A stretch of DNA of 64,000 nt, from the NCBI GenBank assembly GCA_018398805.1, contig JAGFBZ010002260.1, positions 186,001-250,000 of the forward strand. Direction: 5' to 3'. The notes under the pieces are model-generated. The model saw nothing but the letters and a program-made list of their open reading frames with translations. It was not told the origin of the DNA and did no database searches. The position numbers were made by a program, and so were the translations under genes. The DNA is from Hirundichthys speculiger (lineage: Eukaryota > Chordata > Actinopteri > Beloniformes > Exocoetidae). Within the stretch, counting starts at the first letter, position 1; the number at the start of each line of letters is the position of its first letter. Below, one piece after another: positions 1 to 13,000 of the stretch.

Positions 1-1388
1 CATGGATAAAAAATTCAAAAAAATGAAACAATGTAAAATAGATTTGCATAATTGCAAAACCATTTTTTTGGTTCAACTCCATACTGAAATGAAGCTGAAA
101 TGGGTCTGTGAATGGTGGATGTGTGTTTGTGCTGAAAGTTTGTTAAAACAACATGTAGATCTCTGAAAAAGTGAGTCATGTTCTGGTGGAGGGAAGACGT
201 TCTTCTCTGTCAATAACTAACAAGTGAAAACCATCAGCTTACGCATGGCTTGTGGGATTGCTACTGTTGGAGAATTAAGGTTCCTGCCCGAAAAATCTTG
301 ATGTTTTCTGGCAAGACAATATTAACCAACACAGTTATTAAATGCATTGAAACATTTCAACTCAGAGTGAAGCGGTCAAAATGGCCAGTGCGTGCAGTAC
401 TGATGGAAAGTGTTCTGACATTTTCCATTTTTTTTCTTTTTATGTGTTTCTGACTCATCTCAACTTGGAAATAGTTTTATTCAATGGGTTCTATTTTTCT
501 CCTTCCCAACCTACACCAAACTTTCCAGAGAGAGGATGAAAGAAGAAAAAGTTATTATTATTATATTTTTTTAATTCATTTCAAATGTACTGAAATAACT
601 ACTTTAGACAACCATTCAGACTCTTTGCTTTGTAGTTTGTCAAAGCATTTTTTGGCACAAATCCTCATGAATTATCTTGTGTGTTTGACACTCCCGTTCT
701 TTGGAAATGTTCTCCATCTTTCTTGGCAAAAGCACCGATGTTCCCATCACCAGTTTACTGAAATAATAACGAACTGATAGTTGCAATCTTGATTTCCCCT
801 GTGGTGATCTGTGGCCAAATGTTTTCAATATTTGCTCCATCAGATTGAGGAATTTGGCTCTTCGTTGTCATTTGGATACAATTAGGCAAACTTCTAGTAC
901 TCTCATAACCCTTTCAGAAAATAATATATTCTGTCTGCACACTGTTATAGTAACCTAATATTGTACTGCGTTATCTTTTCACATTTTGGCAAAGCTCTGC
1001 ATCTTATCTGTGCTGGTCAGTGGACTGTCCCTGGATCCTGATCACCCCCAGATTTAGAAATTATTTCACTTTAGAAAGATGCCTAGTTTGATTTTAGGCA
1101 CTTTTCAGACATATTTCTTGCATCAGTAGCCTCATGTATTTTAGTTCTCCTTGCAGCTGCATGGGCAACCACTTATCCTGGTTTTTACTCCCCACACGAA
1201 ACTTCATCAACGAAGCCAGATGCAGTTTTATGAATATTTTTTTTCTAATCATCTCCAACAAATTTATTTTAGTGGAAGAATCATCTGAAGAGCCATGAAT
1301 ACAAACAGGGTGCTGCAGAAATAATTTTATTGAGTGAATCTTTCCTGAGGTTCTGATAAAAAAAATAAATAAAACATAATCATCCAAT
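1..1388. other. No recognisable exon (PRG4 intron or upstream sequence)
   Basis: I looked for hemopexin-repeat exons of PRG4 on the plus strand and found none. The sequence is AT-rich with only short open frames and no convincing splice-bounded coding segment. By position it should be a PRG4 intron. Confidence 0.4.
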
Positions 1389-2662
1389 TTAATTGGATGA
1401 TGTTTACAGAGGTTAGAAGACTTGGCAGAAATCTCTGGAAGTACTTTAAACTGGTTCAGGTCCTATCTCAGGGACAGGAGATACTTTGCTGAAATTGGTA
1501 ACTGTGTCTCAGACCAAATGGCTATGACCTGTGGGGTTCTCCAGGGGTCAATCCTGGGACCCCTACTGTTCAATCTGTACATGCTTCCATTAGGCCAGCT
1601 AATACACAGCTGTAATGTGTCCTACCACAACTATGGAGATGATACTCAGATCTATGTGTCACTGACAGCAGGAGAACATGGACCTGTAGATTCATTGTGT
1701 CACTGCATTGAACAGATCAGTGTATGGATGCAAAACAACTTTCTCCAGCTAAACAGACAAAACTGAAATCATTGTCTGTGCCCCACAGAAACAAAGAGAA
1801 AGTGTTATCAGTCATCTTGAGACTCTCTCTCTAGAGTCTAAAAATAAGGTCAGAAATGTAGGGGTAATATTGGATTCAGACTTAAACTTTAACAGCCACA
1901 TTAAATCAACAACATCAGCAGCTTTTTACCATCTGAAAAACATCACCAGAATCAAAGGAATAGTGTCTAAACCAGATTTAGAAAGACTAATCCATGCGTT
2001 CGTCTCCACCAGGTAAACTATTTAACGACCTGCTCACTGGGCTCTAAACCAGCTGTGAGACAGCTGCAGTACATCCAGAACGCTGCTGCACCGGTCCTGA
2101 CTAGAACCAGGAAATACGATCATATTAGTCCAGTTCTGAGGTCTCTGCACTGGTCCTGACTAGAACCAGGAAATACGACCATATTAGTCCAGTCCTGAGG
2201 TCTCTGGCTTCCTGTCACTCAGAGAATAGACTTTAAAACACCTCTACTTCTGTACAAGTCTCTTCATGGTCTAGCCCCAAAGTACATCTCTGACATGTTA
2301 GAGCCATATGAACCAACCCGGACTCCGAGAACCTCAGGTAGTGGTCTCCTGCTGGTGACCAGAGTCAGGACTAAACAAGATAAAGCTGCGTTTCAGGTTT
2401 ATGCTCCTAAAATCTGGAACAGTCTTCCAGGAGATGTGAGACAGGCCTCAAGTCTGATAATGTTCAAATCCAGGCTGAAAACAGTTGTTTAGATGTGCAT
2501 ATGACAACTGAAAGGATTTTATCTGTGCTCATATTTTTAATTTATTGATTGTTTTTATATTTTATGCAATGATTTTATTTGCCTTCTTGTTATTTTATGT
2601 ATCTGTAAAGCACTTTGAACTGCCTGGTGATTGTGCTCTACAAATAAACTTGCCTTAATTTC
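1389..2662 (+). mobile_element. 5'-truncated L2/CR1-type LINE in a PRG4 intron
   Basis: From about 1422 the plus strand encodes the middle of a non-LTR reverse transcriptase. The motif GVLQGSILGPLLFNLYMLPLG is typical of fish L2/CR1-clade LINEs and is followed by NYGDDTQIY; the catalytic box reads YGDD rather than the usual YADD. The frame breaks near 1766. It continues with family-like residues through about 1990, and a C-terminal piece lies at 2295-2492 (YAPKIWNSLPGDVR). The 3' end has the characteristic tail in which a cardinal AAAGCACTTTGAA block precedes AAATAAACTTGCCTT at about 2645-2657. It is 5' truncated and dead through frameshifts and stops. The clade assignment rests on motif recognition; a CR1 rather than L2 label is possible. 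Confidence 0.85.
2093..2206 (+). repeat. 59-bp tandem duplication inside the LINE
   Basis: A segment beginning GGTCCTGACTAGAACC at 2093 is repeated at 2152 with few differences, giving a period of 59 bp. It lies in the reverse transcriptase C-terminal region and adds to its disruption. Confidence 0.85.
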
Positions 2663-2695
2663 AGGGCATCAAATAACACTCGCATTTTCTTCCAG

Positions 2696-3777
2696 TGTCA
2701 GTTTTAGGACCATCCATCAACATCAGAACTTCTTGGAGAGGCTTCCCCTCCACCATAACAGCTGCCGTGTCTGTGCCGAGCAACACAGAACCAGATGGGT
2801 ACAAATACTACGTCTTTTCAAGATGTAAGTCATCAATACTTTCTGAAGTCACATCTGCACCCAACACTTCAAGAAATGTGGTCATTACTGAAATTGATTA
2901 ACCCAGTGAAGGCACTGACTGTTAAACGGTGAAATGTAGTGACACCGCATATATTCAGTATTATTCAGCTATGAATGTGTTGATTTAAACAGCAATGCTT
3001 TTCACTGCTAATGTAAGAAATCAGTTTTCCAATCTGTGTTCTTCATACTGAGGACCAAATTCACTATGAACATGGCTATTTGGGTTAAACAGCAAAATGA
3101 ACATAAATTAACTGTTATTTTGGAAACACTAGGGTTTGGAGCTGAAATAAATGTGTTTAATTAGTAACTGTGGTTTTCATTCACTCCTTTGTTCATGATC
3201 CCACACTAAACTTTAAAAGACCTAAAAGTACTTCACTTGTCTGTGAAGACTCAACATGTCTGGGATGCTTAATAAGGACCATGTGTGTCTTTTCGAGGAG
3301 GGACATTAGACATATGTGAAGATCATTATGGGTGGTGCCCTTTTACCTACATCTTAAATCTATTGTGAAGCTCCATTTCAAAGAATTTGAAGAAAGGGCA
3401 TCAGCCTCGTCAGTTTTCTCTTTTCCAGACATGCATGCGATTATTAAAACACTGTAGTTCCTAAAATTCAGGCCCTGCACCAATTAAGTCCTCATGAGTT
3501 TCCTAAAAACCTCACACTCACGACTGCTGGAAAAGTTAAGTGTCTCACACCAAGTGTATGTTGTGGAAAATGAAGACCGACAAATGCATGAATTAACATC
3601 TTGAACGGATTCATTAATTTAAATGTTTTCATAACCTGCCCACTAACCATTTCCACTTTCCTTGCAGCCAAACCCTACAACGTGCAGATGAACGGCGAGC
3701 GCCCCGTTATCGCTGCTCCGAAAGGAAACGCGTCACCTCAAACCAGCAGCTTTTTCAAATGTCCAAGGAAATCCTAG
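2696..3777 (+). CDS. prg4: Proteoglycan 4 (lubricin), last two coding exons
   Basis: PRG4 is a secreted, mucin-like lubricating glycoprotein whose C-terminus is a hemopexin-like domain. Only its end is present. Exon 2696-2824 follows a TTCTTCCAG acceptor and reads through WRGFPSTITAAVSVP and PDGYKYYVFSR. These align with the human end of the hemopexin domain (WRGLPNVVTSAISLP, PDGYDYYAFSK). The donor at 2825 is GTAAGT. Exon 3668-3777 follows CTTGCAG, restores Ser across the junction and continues KPYNVQMNGERP. It carries a late cysteine (FFKCPRKS) at the place of the conserved C-terminal Cys, and stops with TAG at 3775-3777. Upstream exons lie outside the window or were not recognised. The gene converges on TPR, as in other vertebrates. 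It is intact as far as it can be read. Which fish paralogue (a or b) it is cannot be told. Confidence 0.9.
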
Positions 3778-3832
3778 AAGACCGGTGACCAACAAAACAG
3801 GGTTTACAGCCGGGTTCTTAGAGATTTTAAAC

Positions 3833-3838
3833 TTTATT
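3833..3838 (-). promoter_or_regulatory. Polyadenylation signal of TPR
   Basis: AATAAA on the minus strand (TTTATT on plus) lies about 205 bp past the TPR stop codon. It is only 56 bp beyond the PRG4 stop codon on the opposite strand, so the two 3' UTRs must overlap. Confidence 0.6.
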
Positions 3839-4042
3839 ACATTCTTCGTAAATTTGTAGAGTACAAAAGGTACTTTCCAAGCACAAGAACAAGGCCAAGA
3901 GGGAAAAAAACAAAACTAAACAAAACAAGCTCTAAAGCAGATGAACATCTTATAATGGAGGGTTAAACACTAGCGTGAACCTCGGCTCTGCCAGGAATGC
4001 TGATCTCTCCAGTTGTAGTCGTCAAGTCTTCTGATTAGTGCT

Positions 4043-7000
4043 TTATCTTGCAAATCGTCTCCCAGGTACACCCCGGGAAGGAAAGGCTTGACCTGTAGAG
4101 GTGTTAAACAACATTTTAGATATTAGATAGATATTATAAATGTATAATAATGTTTACTGCTATTGTTTCATTCATTAAAAACTGAATTCTGAAAAAGTAC
4201 ACCTCTTTGTGACTGTTTCATTCAAACATTAAAATGTGCTTTGTCATGATATGTGTACACGATGGACACACTCACACGCACATGGACACACCATTTTTGA
4301 CATACAAGACAAAAAAAAAAGAAAAACCAACACAAAGTAAAGGTCAGTTTAACTTGATTCTGCATTTATGGAGCATGTAAATACTGTCAAATAGAAATCT
4401 ATTAAAAGACAAATCAATAAATGTTTTAAAAATTCAAGATATACCCTGAATATAAGAATAAAGGTGGAGAGTTCCTGTGTGATATTCAAGCTTATTCATA
4501 CTTATGAACATCTGGTACCGTAAGAATCTCAGATGACCCAAATGTGATTCATTTTTATGTAACAAATGCAGCGTGTGGGTTCCTTCTTTAATCAATTACT
4601 GATTTGAAAATTTTAATTTATAAAACTAGAAATGAAGCACAAAGAAAATCCAAGTAGTATTTGAATGTTAATGTTTTCACCAGTAATACAGGCTCTGATA
4701 TTCACTGATTTACTGATTTTTAGGGATGCACGATAACTGTTTTTTAAAACCGATACCGATACCTTTCAGCTCCTAAAGGCCGATACCGATAACACACACA
4801 TATACCTAAGATCATTACATCAATACTATGGACAAAATCAAAATCAGTTTTGACTCTATAAACGAACACATATTTTTTTTTTTTCCAATGAAAAACTATT
4901 GGCAAGCCTGTCAAACATTTTCGTAAAGCTATCAAACAAACCTATTTGACATCTCACATCAACTTAAATAAGGTTCATTACTGACTGATATAAAAAAATA
5001 AAGGCTCCTTGAACTGATGGAAATACATGCATCAAAATTACAAACTGAAAAAGATTTACGTTTAAAGGATTTTGACTTGTGGTTCCATTTAAATTGTTTT
5101 GTTTTTTTTAAATCTCATGGAAGCTTGAGATGAGAGAGATGAGGGAGAGGGGAGGGGACACTTGCTGCTGGCTTTAATCACGATAGCGTTAGCTCACATT
5201 AGCGCGATTTAAAAACTCCATGGAAGCGATTCTTATGTTGTAGGTGGCTGATCAGGCTTGACGTATTAAAGCTTTTGGTTGTGGTTCCCTCCTCGTGGAA
5301 TTCGCTTGGAACATTCGTCACAAATAATCAGTCAACTGTCTTCTTCTAAACTTTAACGAAGCTCCATACCATCGCCGCCATGTTTGTTGTGATCAGCACA
5401 CTGTGCTGGAGGCTGCATTCATGGTGTAATGTTAATCTCATGTTCCCTCGTTTGCTAATCGTTCTTTTAGCCTTTTCTATTTTTTTTTGTATGCGTAACA
5501 TGTGGGAAAATACTGCAAATATCAATTCAAATCAGCAACTACCAAAATTATGACCGACTTAAGTTGTTTTCTGGCATGAGGGGGTATTCTTCATTTTCCT
5601 TATTGAGTAATCGTTTTTCTGATTATGCCGACATAATTTGAACTCAACATTCACTGCCGGTCTTTCAAGGCTCAGAGGGAGCGAGGCACTGCCATCTTGA
5701 CAAAAATATATGTTATTGGGGCTACTCGTCATGATATTGGACTTAACGGAAAGACGTCATAATTTCCTGTTATCAGCCTGATAGTTATTGTGCACCCCTA
5801 CTGATTTTCTCTTTTCAACCACTGATTTCTAATTTTTAAAAATTGCTTAATACTTTTTAGATTTGCGTACTGGATCACCACATTCATTAGGTAGATATAG
5901 ACTAATGTGCATATTCAAATGTAAAAATGTCAGTTTTTTCTTTTTTTTTATATAATAATTGTGAAACAGTAATTTAAGGCTGTTTCAGAATCTGTCCAGT
6001 TTACCACAGAATAAAGAAAACAATCACAGCAAACCAGCTTTTGATCAGCTGTTCGTACTATGGTCGAATAAAAGTTGGCCTCATCATCAACGACTTACAA
6101 CCTGCTTTCACATCAGCCAGTATAACGTCAGCTAAATCTCTACAATATTTGTAATTTGTCTGAGATGAAATAAATAGGCTTTTCTTCTCTCAATACATAT
6201 TGATTTAACTTTTCCATTAATCGGAATTGCCACTAGGAAATTAAATAAATGTATGTCAGGATTGAAACACGTTACCTCCTCTCTTCATGCGCCCACCACG
6301 GCTCTCTGGCCAGCGCTGCAGCTGTCTGCTGGGTCCGAGACGAGAGGGCTTAGTCGGAGCGCTGCTTGTATCTGGTGAGACAGGACATTGTCAGTCAGAA
6401 CAGAAAAACACATGCATGTTTATTTTCACAGTTATGAGATTAGTGTGTACCTGCAGAGCTGGAGGAAGGTTCCTGGCTGGTGGAGGGGAGGCTGGCCTTG
6501 TCAGGCTGACTCGGCTCCTCCACGTCTCCTCGAGACACCACAGGATCTACCGACGCTTCAGCACTAGGCCTGAACCAAATAAGCAGCCAAAAGAGATGCA
6601 ATCTCAAGTTATTTTGGAAACCACTATGTGTATTATCTTTATTCACCTACATAAACTTTTCCTTTTAGTCGAATTACATTTAATTTAGTCACTCACAGAG
6701 GATAGAAAGTGTAACAATTCAATTAGGCTATTCATTTTACATGGAAAGTTTTAACAATAATAATAAAAAATAAAAGGAGTTGCTGGCTTATAGGGCAGAA
6801 GAGGAGTCGGATGGAGGAGGAAAGGGGAGGAAAATCACCTATCAGTGTCTGGCTCCAGGAAGACGTCGTCTCTCTCCTCCCCTGTACTGGCTGTTCCCGG
6901 CACAACGAGGCCTGGTGTGGATGTACTCACCATGGGAACCGATTGGGAGGCGTGCTCAGTTGTGTCAGACTGTGCTGCCTCTGAGAAGACGGTTACTGGA

Positions 7001-10000
7001 AGATAACATGGAACAGATGTAATAAAAGAAATGAACAAAAATCATCTCCCTTGTCTTATCTTAAATAACCAACATTCCAAAATGTGGATATTTCCATTCA
7101 TTCTTCCAATTTCAGAAGCTGATGAAAAGGGGTGGGAGTAGAAATAAATGAGCTAAACCCTTCACATCAAACTGACAGATACCTGGTGCCGCAGCCTGTA
7201 GTGGCGTGGTGGGAACGCTGCGTCCGCCAGACTCTTCCTCATGCGCAGCTAAGAACAGAGGACTTTCATACATCCCAAGACCTGAAGAAAAGAATTGTGC
7301 TGCAATTAAAGAAAAACTTGTTGCCCAATTAGATTAGATTAGATGTACTTTATTCATGTAGTTTGACTGAGATGCATGCAGTTTAACCACAGCACATGTG
7401 GTTTATGCCTGTTACATAGCAGAGAGCTTAATTTTCCAGCAGAGTTCAGTGACCTCCCTAGCCACACTGTGGTCAAACTACTATGAAATATGACATATAA
7501 TGCTGCAACCAATAGGCACGTAAAGCAATCATCCATGATGACAACTGAGTTTAAAAGTAAATGTCAAACAATATCAAAGCAGGGCTATTTCATAAGACTG
7601 AATTCCCCAAACTGTTACCTTTACCCGAGGGTGTGGTGCTAGCGCTTGCTCAATAGCACAGGACAGATACATTTTTGTTGCTGGTAAAACTGCGTGGAGA
7701 CCAGGGGCTTCCCATCGACTGACATTACACAAGGTTTTGAAATTTACTTCTAGTTTGCTCTGTGCTGTGCAACTCCCTGCCAACTATTGTGCTGCAGAGA
7801 TGAGCAAGCTCAGTGCACATTACATTTGGTATAAAAAGGGCATAATGTTTGCAGGAATACCCTCCGGAAAACAACAATGATATATAATATGTAGATATAA
7901 CGTGCAATTCTCTGTATGGGTAAAGGTGTGAGTAAGCACCTCCTTGTGATGCAAGCTGTCCCAGGTCAGAGTGTGAGGAGTTACTGGTCTGCGGCATGTC
8001 TTCTGGTAGACCAAACCTGAAGCGAGGCACCCCAGTCACCTGGGGAGAACTGACAAACACAAAGATGAGGATGCAACCAGTTACAGCAATTATGTCACCA
8101 TTATGGCATCATAAGGGTTTGTGGAAACTGACAACCTACAAAGTCCATTTAGACTTTTCTTGCATCCAATCTTTGAGTTTTAAAAAAAAGTGTTTTTTTA
8201 CATTTCAAGAGAACCGCATCTCATGCAGGTGTGCGTTTAAGATGGTTCCCATTTGTGACCAGACTTATATTTACATGATTATTTTGTCACATCTTGGAAA
8301 AAAAGGAACATTCATATTGTCTGTCTGTCAAAACAATCATCATTATCCTTGAGGTCATGCAGATATTTTTCCAGGTACAATAGGCGTTTGTCCCACTGCA
8401 AAACAAAGAGGAAAATAAAAAAAAAAATCCCGGAGCATCCATCATACGTGTTTTGTTTTTTTTTTACCAAAAATATTTCTATGACTTTCATGACTCATCC
8501 AAGATGTTTTTGTCACTACTCCCATGACCGCACAGTTCCAACACTTTTTTAATATACATAAAATTTAAGACCAAATTTCCAAAGTCAAGGTTTACCGCTC
8601 TGAAGCACAATTAATCACACAATGTGATTTGACACCAAGTAAATGATTATTCATTTATATTAAAACTTACACCAGTCAAACTCTAATGAGATTACAAGCA
8701 CATCCTGGCCTGTACTGGGGCCTGGACTTTCTCATGCCATACCTTGTATTTGTAGTGAAGTGAAGCCACTACTGTTAAATGCACCTTTCCCTGGCATTGT
8801 GCCAATTTGTTCAGAATTCTCAGGTCTTGTTTCAACTCTACCACTGTAGATACTCTGAACGCTCGAGAACACTGATGTAGAGATTACATCTGTAAACTTT
8901 CGAGTGCCACTAATGTTCAGAGTGACAATAAAAATAAAAATTCCCCATATCGATCTTAAATTAAGCATGTGTATTATAATTTGGCTACTACACCACATGG
9001 CGCAAATTTCCATGACTGTTCCAAAACCTTAATGGTGTTTATAAAATTCCGAAAAACTTTCTTTGCCCGGAAATTGCCATTTTCAAGTTCCATGACTTTC
9101 ACGGGATTTTTTTTTAAGCTGTACGGAGCCTGCTGGAGGAAACAGTGTGAGCCCATGTCTGTGACACTTACTGGATGGCCTGGTCAAATCCATCAGGACG
9201 GTGAGGCACCACCAGAGTGGGAGTACTGGGAACCATCCTGTCATCTTCATCAAAGAAGTGCTGCTGCAGTGGGACAACGACAGCAACACTGACACAGACA
9301 TGCTTAAACTGCACCATGACAGTAAAAACTGAGATTGTCAACAGACTCACAGCACTGCCCGCCACTCCAGGAGTTAGTCTGCCAACTGACTGCCGACGGA
9401 CAGGGATACGCTGTTATGGATACAAAACAAGTTAGATATGAACCTACTACAAATCAAATCATCATATTTAATTAGGTGAAAATGGACAAAAGGGGAAAAG
9501 AAGAAAGGAGGACATTTTTCCCACAGTAAAGACATACATACTTGAACCTGAGCAGGTGGTCCCAGTTCTGATGTCGAGGTGGTGTGGATGTTCAGGCGAG
9601 GGGGAAGCTGTTGCATTGGCCGGCGTGGTGACTGGGGCATACGTGTACCAGAGCTGGTGATAGGTTGTTCTGTTGGGAAGGCCTCCAATGAGCTCCCCTC
9701 AACTAAAACGATATTGAAAAAAGTCAAGCTACTTCAGCTTAAATTACCGTAATGTAGAACACTGCTGCACAGCTATGAGAACAGCAAACAATAGTACGTA
9801 CTGAGCTGAGTGAATCCTGGTTGAATAAGCTTTTAAAATCCAAACTTAAACAAGCATCAAAAAGCAAAACTATTAAAAAAATCAATATGTTATAAGAGAG
9901 GCCGAGAGAGTGAAAATGTACTGCAGTTTTCAAAAAGCTATTAAAAAGATTGATTTAAAATTCACCACTGGAGCAGCACACTGGCATTATTTTAGTAAGA

Positions 10001-13000
10001 AAAGTAAAAAGACTTGATTCTGGGTTTTGTGTAAAACAGATGTTTTGTACAAAGTGGATGTTGTAGTAGTCATAGTTTGGAAAGTAAAAAGCCTTTTTCT
10101 TTGTAGTTGATTTGCTGTAATAATTTTAGCTCATGGTTATTTTTTCCCCCTAGTATTGTATTCAAAATCATTTATAGACATTATTTTTTCCCCCTAGTAT
10201 TGTATTCAAAATCATTTATAGACCAAAAACTGACTGAAATATATTTGACAGTTTGTGTGTAAAAGAACGTGAAACATTTAACATTTTCACCCTGTGGGAA
10301 ATTCCTTATTTTGGACAGTTCTGTAATCCGTCACTTTCAGTCAGACGTTAACACATTACATCTTTTCCAGTTGTTGTGAAGAGTCCGCAACTGAGTGGAA
10401 GGCGGACAGTTTGTCAGCACTTGTGGAGAATCTGAGACAGATCTACGCATTACATGTTTCCTGGATCTTACAGCTTGGTGTCTGGGAATCCGGAGGCCTC
10501 TGGGTGGAGTCGGATGCCCCCATACTCTCCTCTGTCTCAGTGCCAGCGTCTGTTACATCAGCTCCCTGAGAAAGGTAAGAAAAACAATGTTTAAAAATGA
10601 CTGAGGGAGAAAAACAAAGCAATGACCACAAAATGGAAGGTAAGAGTGAGAGGTAAAGTGATAAAATAGAAGTAAAAGGGACAAAAGGGGGTGTACTGGT
10701 TGTAGAGGAAGTTGCCAAGATATATTGGCAGAGCAAAACTTAAGATTTATGATTCATTTTTTTTCCTGCAATGAACAAGTCTTGTGGCGATGCCAAAAAT
10801 TTTCATCTAATACACTAAAACATCGATCTGTATTAATTAAAATGTCATGGGCCAGTTTGGAACCCATACAATGTGCGCTGCACACAGTACTCTTGATCAG
10901 ACAAAATCAGTTTCTGACTCACAGGAGAAAAAAACAAAGTGACAGTGGTGCTAAACATCTGGTTTCAAGCATAGAATCCCCACCCCCAAATAAATGTCCC
11001 CGTGCAGACACTGAATCATCCCACTCAGCATGTGCGACCAAGAAGAAAGTAAAACATAAACAACTAAAGTCAACATAGGCAAAGCTTGTGTGCAGACAGA
11101 AAGTTACGACAGAGGGGGGGAAAACACAAATGACAGAGACGAGACGAGGTGGAACGCCTGAATGTTTAAAACAGGAAAGGGAGTCTACGTTTGTCTCAAA
11201 GCGTGGGAAGGGTTAACATGGATGTGGACATGAAAGCTGTGTGGGTGAAAGTGACATGATGCGTCTCTGGTAATCCAACCTCTGTGTCATCTCCTTCGTA
11301 AGCTTCGTTGCCATCTCCGCTTCCCTCATTACTGTCCTCTCCTTCCTCACCCATCCCGCCATCATCTTCCTCCTCATCTTCTTCTTCTTCTTCCTCCTCC
11401 TCCTCCTCCTCTTCCTCCTCTTCTTCTTCTTCTTCATCGTCCTCCTCTTCCTCTTCATCATCCTCCTCTTCATAGTCCTGCAATGAACAGGGGACCAAAG
11501 CAGTAATGATCAGTGATGGGTAAAAAAAAAAAAGGACAAAGTGACTTTGAAAGGGCTTATACAAATTCTCTACCTGTTCTTCTTCCTCCTCATCCTGTTC
11601 TTCACTCTCACTGTCAGTAAGTATGACAATTACTTCCTGCTGCATTTGGTCAGGGGTTTCACTTTGGGTTCGGGCACCCTCTTGCTCCAGTGTGGCAGTC
11701 TGAGAGGCAGCACCTTCATCTCCTTCCTCCAAGGTTGGAAACTCCTCCATCTGCAGGGTGAAACATTGAGCAACTGTGTACATCATGCACATGCAACTTA
11801 TAACTTGAGCATGCAACCATTACAACTTAATTCTACATTACAGGTTTCTCCTTCTTGTTACTGTGTCATTGCCACTATATTGCTTTCAGATAAGGTGAGA
11901 TAACTTCAGAAAACTATAGCTATAACATACAGCATATATACATATAAAACAGCTTTAAGTATTTAATTAACATGCAATATGGCATTAAAAAATCTTGCAT
12001 CTATTACAACAAGTGTAATTTTTGTCACCATTAGTTTTCAAGTTGAACTGTAGTTAAAAAAAAAAAAGTTAAAACATTAAGAAGCAATGCCCCATAAACA
12101 GATTAATCACTGATCCTGGCCTATAACACCGGTCCCATTTGTTTGCCAGGATCATAAATAGACGTATTAATATAATTAGATGTACATTTGTCTAAAGAAG
12201 TGATATAAATTATAATTATAAATTCCTAATTATTTCTACTGCCAACCTGGCTGTCTTCTGCACCATCTCGACTGTCTGTTGGCACCACCCCCTCAGCCTC
12301 AGCGTTCTCTTCAGCCAGAACCTCCTCCTGGGGAAATCACATGACATTTAAAGCTAACCAACCTACAATTAATGCACTGACATTTTAACAGATTTCAGTG
12401 CCGTCCCCCTCTTCTCTTCACCTCTGGATCCACTCTCTGGATGATGCGCAACTTCTTTGGTATAGGAGCCCTGGAGGTGTCCTCCTGAGTTGTCTCCGTG
12501 TCAGTGACTACAGTGCTGCTCTCCTCCTCTTCGCGAGGCCTCTTGGTCATAGCAGAGGTTCCTGGTGTCGCTGAAACTAAAGGGATGCAATTAAATGTGC
12601 TGTAATTTGTGGCTTGCACTGGCAAAAGAGCAATGTGGGTCCCATATCAAGTCCATGAATGTTTAATCAGCATTAAGAGCGTAGAGTTAAACTGGTGAGT
12701 GGCAGTAGGAGTACAGATTTCTTTTTTCATTTTCATGCTCTGCAAAATAGAAGACCAAGTTTTAAAACTAATAGGTGCGTTACAACAGGAAATGCACTTT
12801 TTGATGCAATTTCTCTCTTTATACCAGAGACCCTTTCAGGTGCTAAACATTGCTATTCTACATTAACCTGCAGTCACTTACCTGTGCCAAACACAGAGGA
12901 GGAGGAGGATGGATTGACGGCCACTCCACCTGTGAGCTTGGAGTTGCCTCGATCATCATAGCTGGTGGTTCCTGATTGGATGGTTCTGCGTGGGTCACAC

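Noticed and set aside
3970..4042. Extension of the last TPR exon in another frame to a stop at 3970
   Set aside because: Exon 50 ends in a phase that forces a different frame, stopping at TAA 4045-4043 with the expected RG-rich end.
8743..8909. Open minus-strand segment with splice-like ends between TPR exons 45 and 46, considered as an extra exon
   Set aside because: Its 167-bp length would shift the frame into a stop in exon 46. Exon 45 joins exon 46 directly and in phase, giving the conserved [14 protein letters not shown].
11213..11473. Lys/Arg-rich open frame on the minus strand
   Set aside because: It is the shifted reading of the Glu/Asp codon repeat in TPR exon 41.
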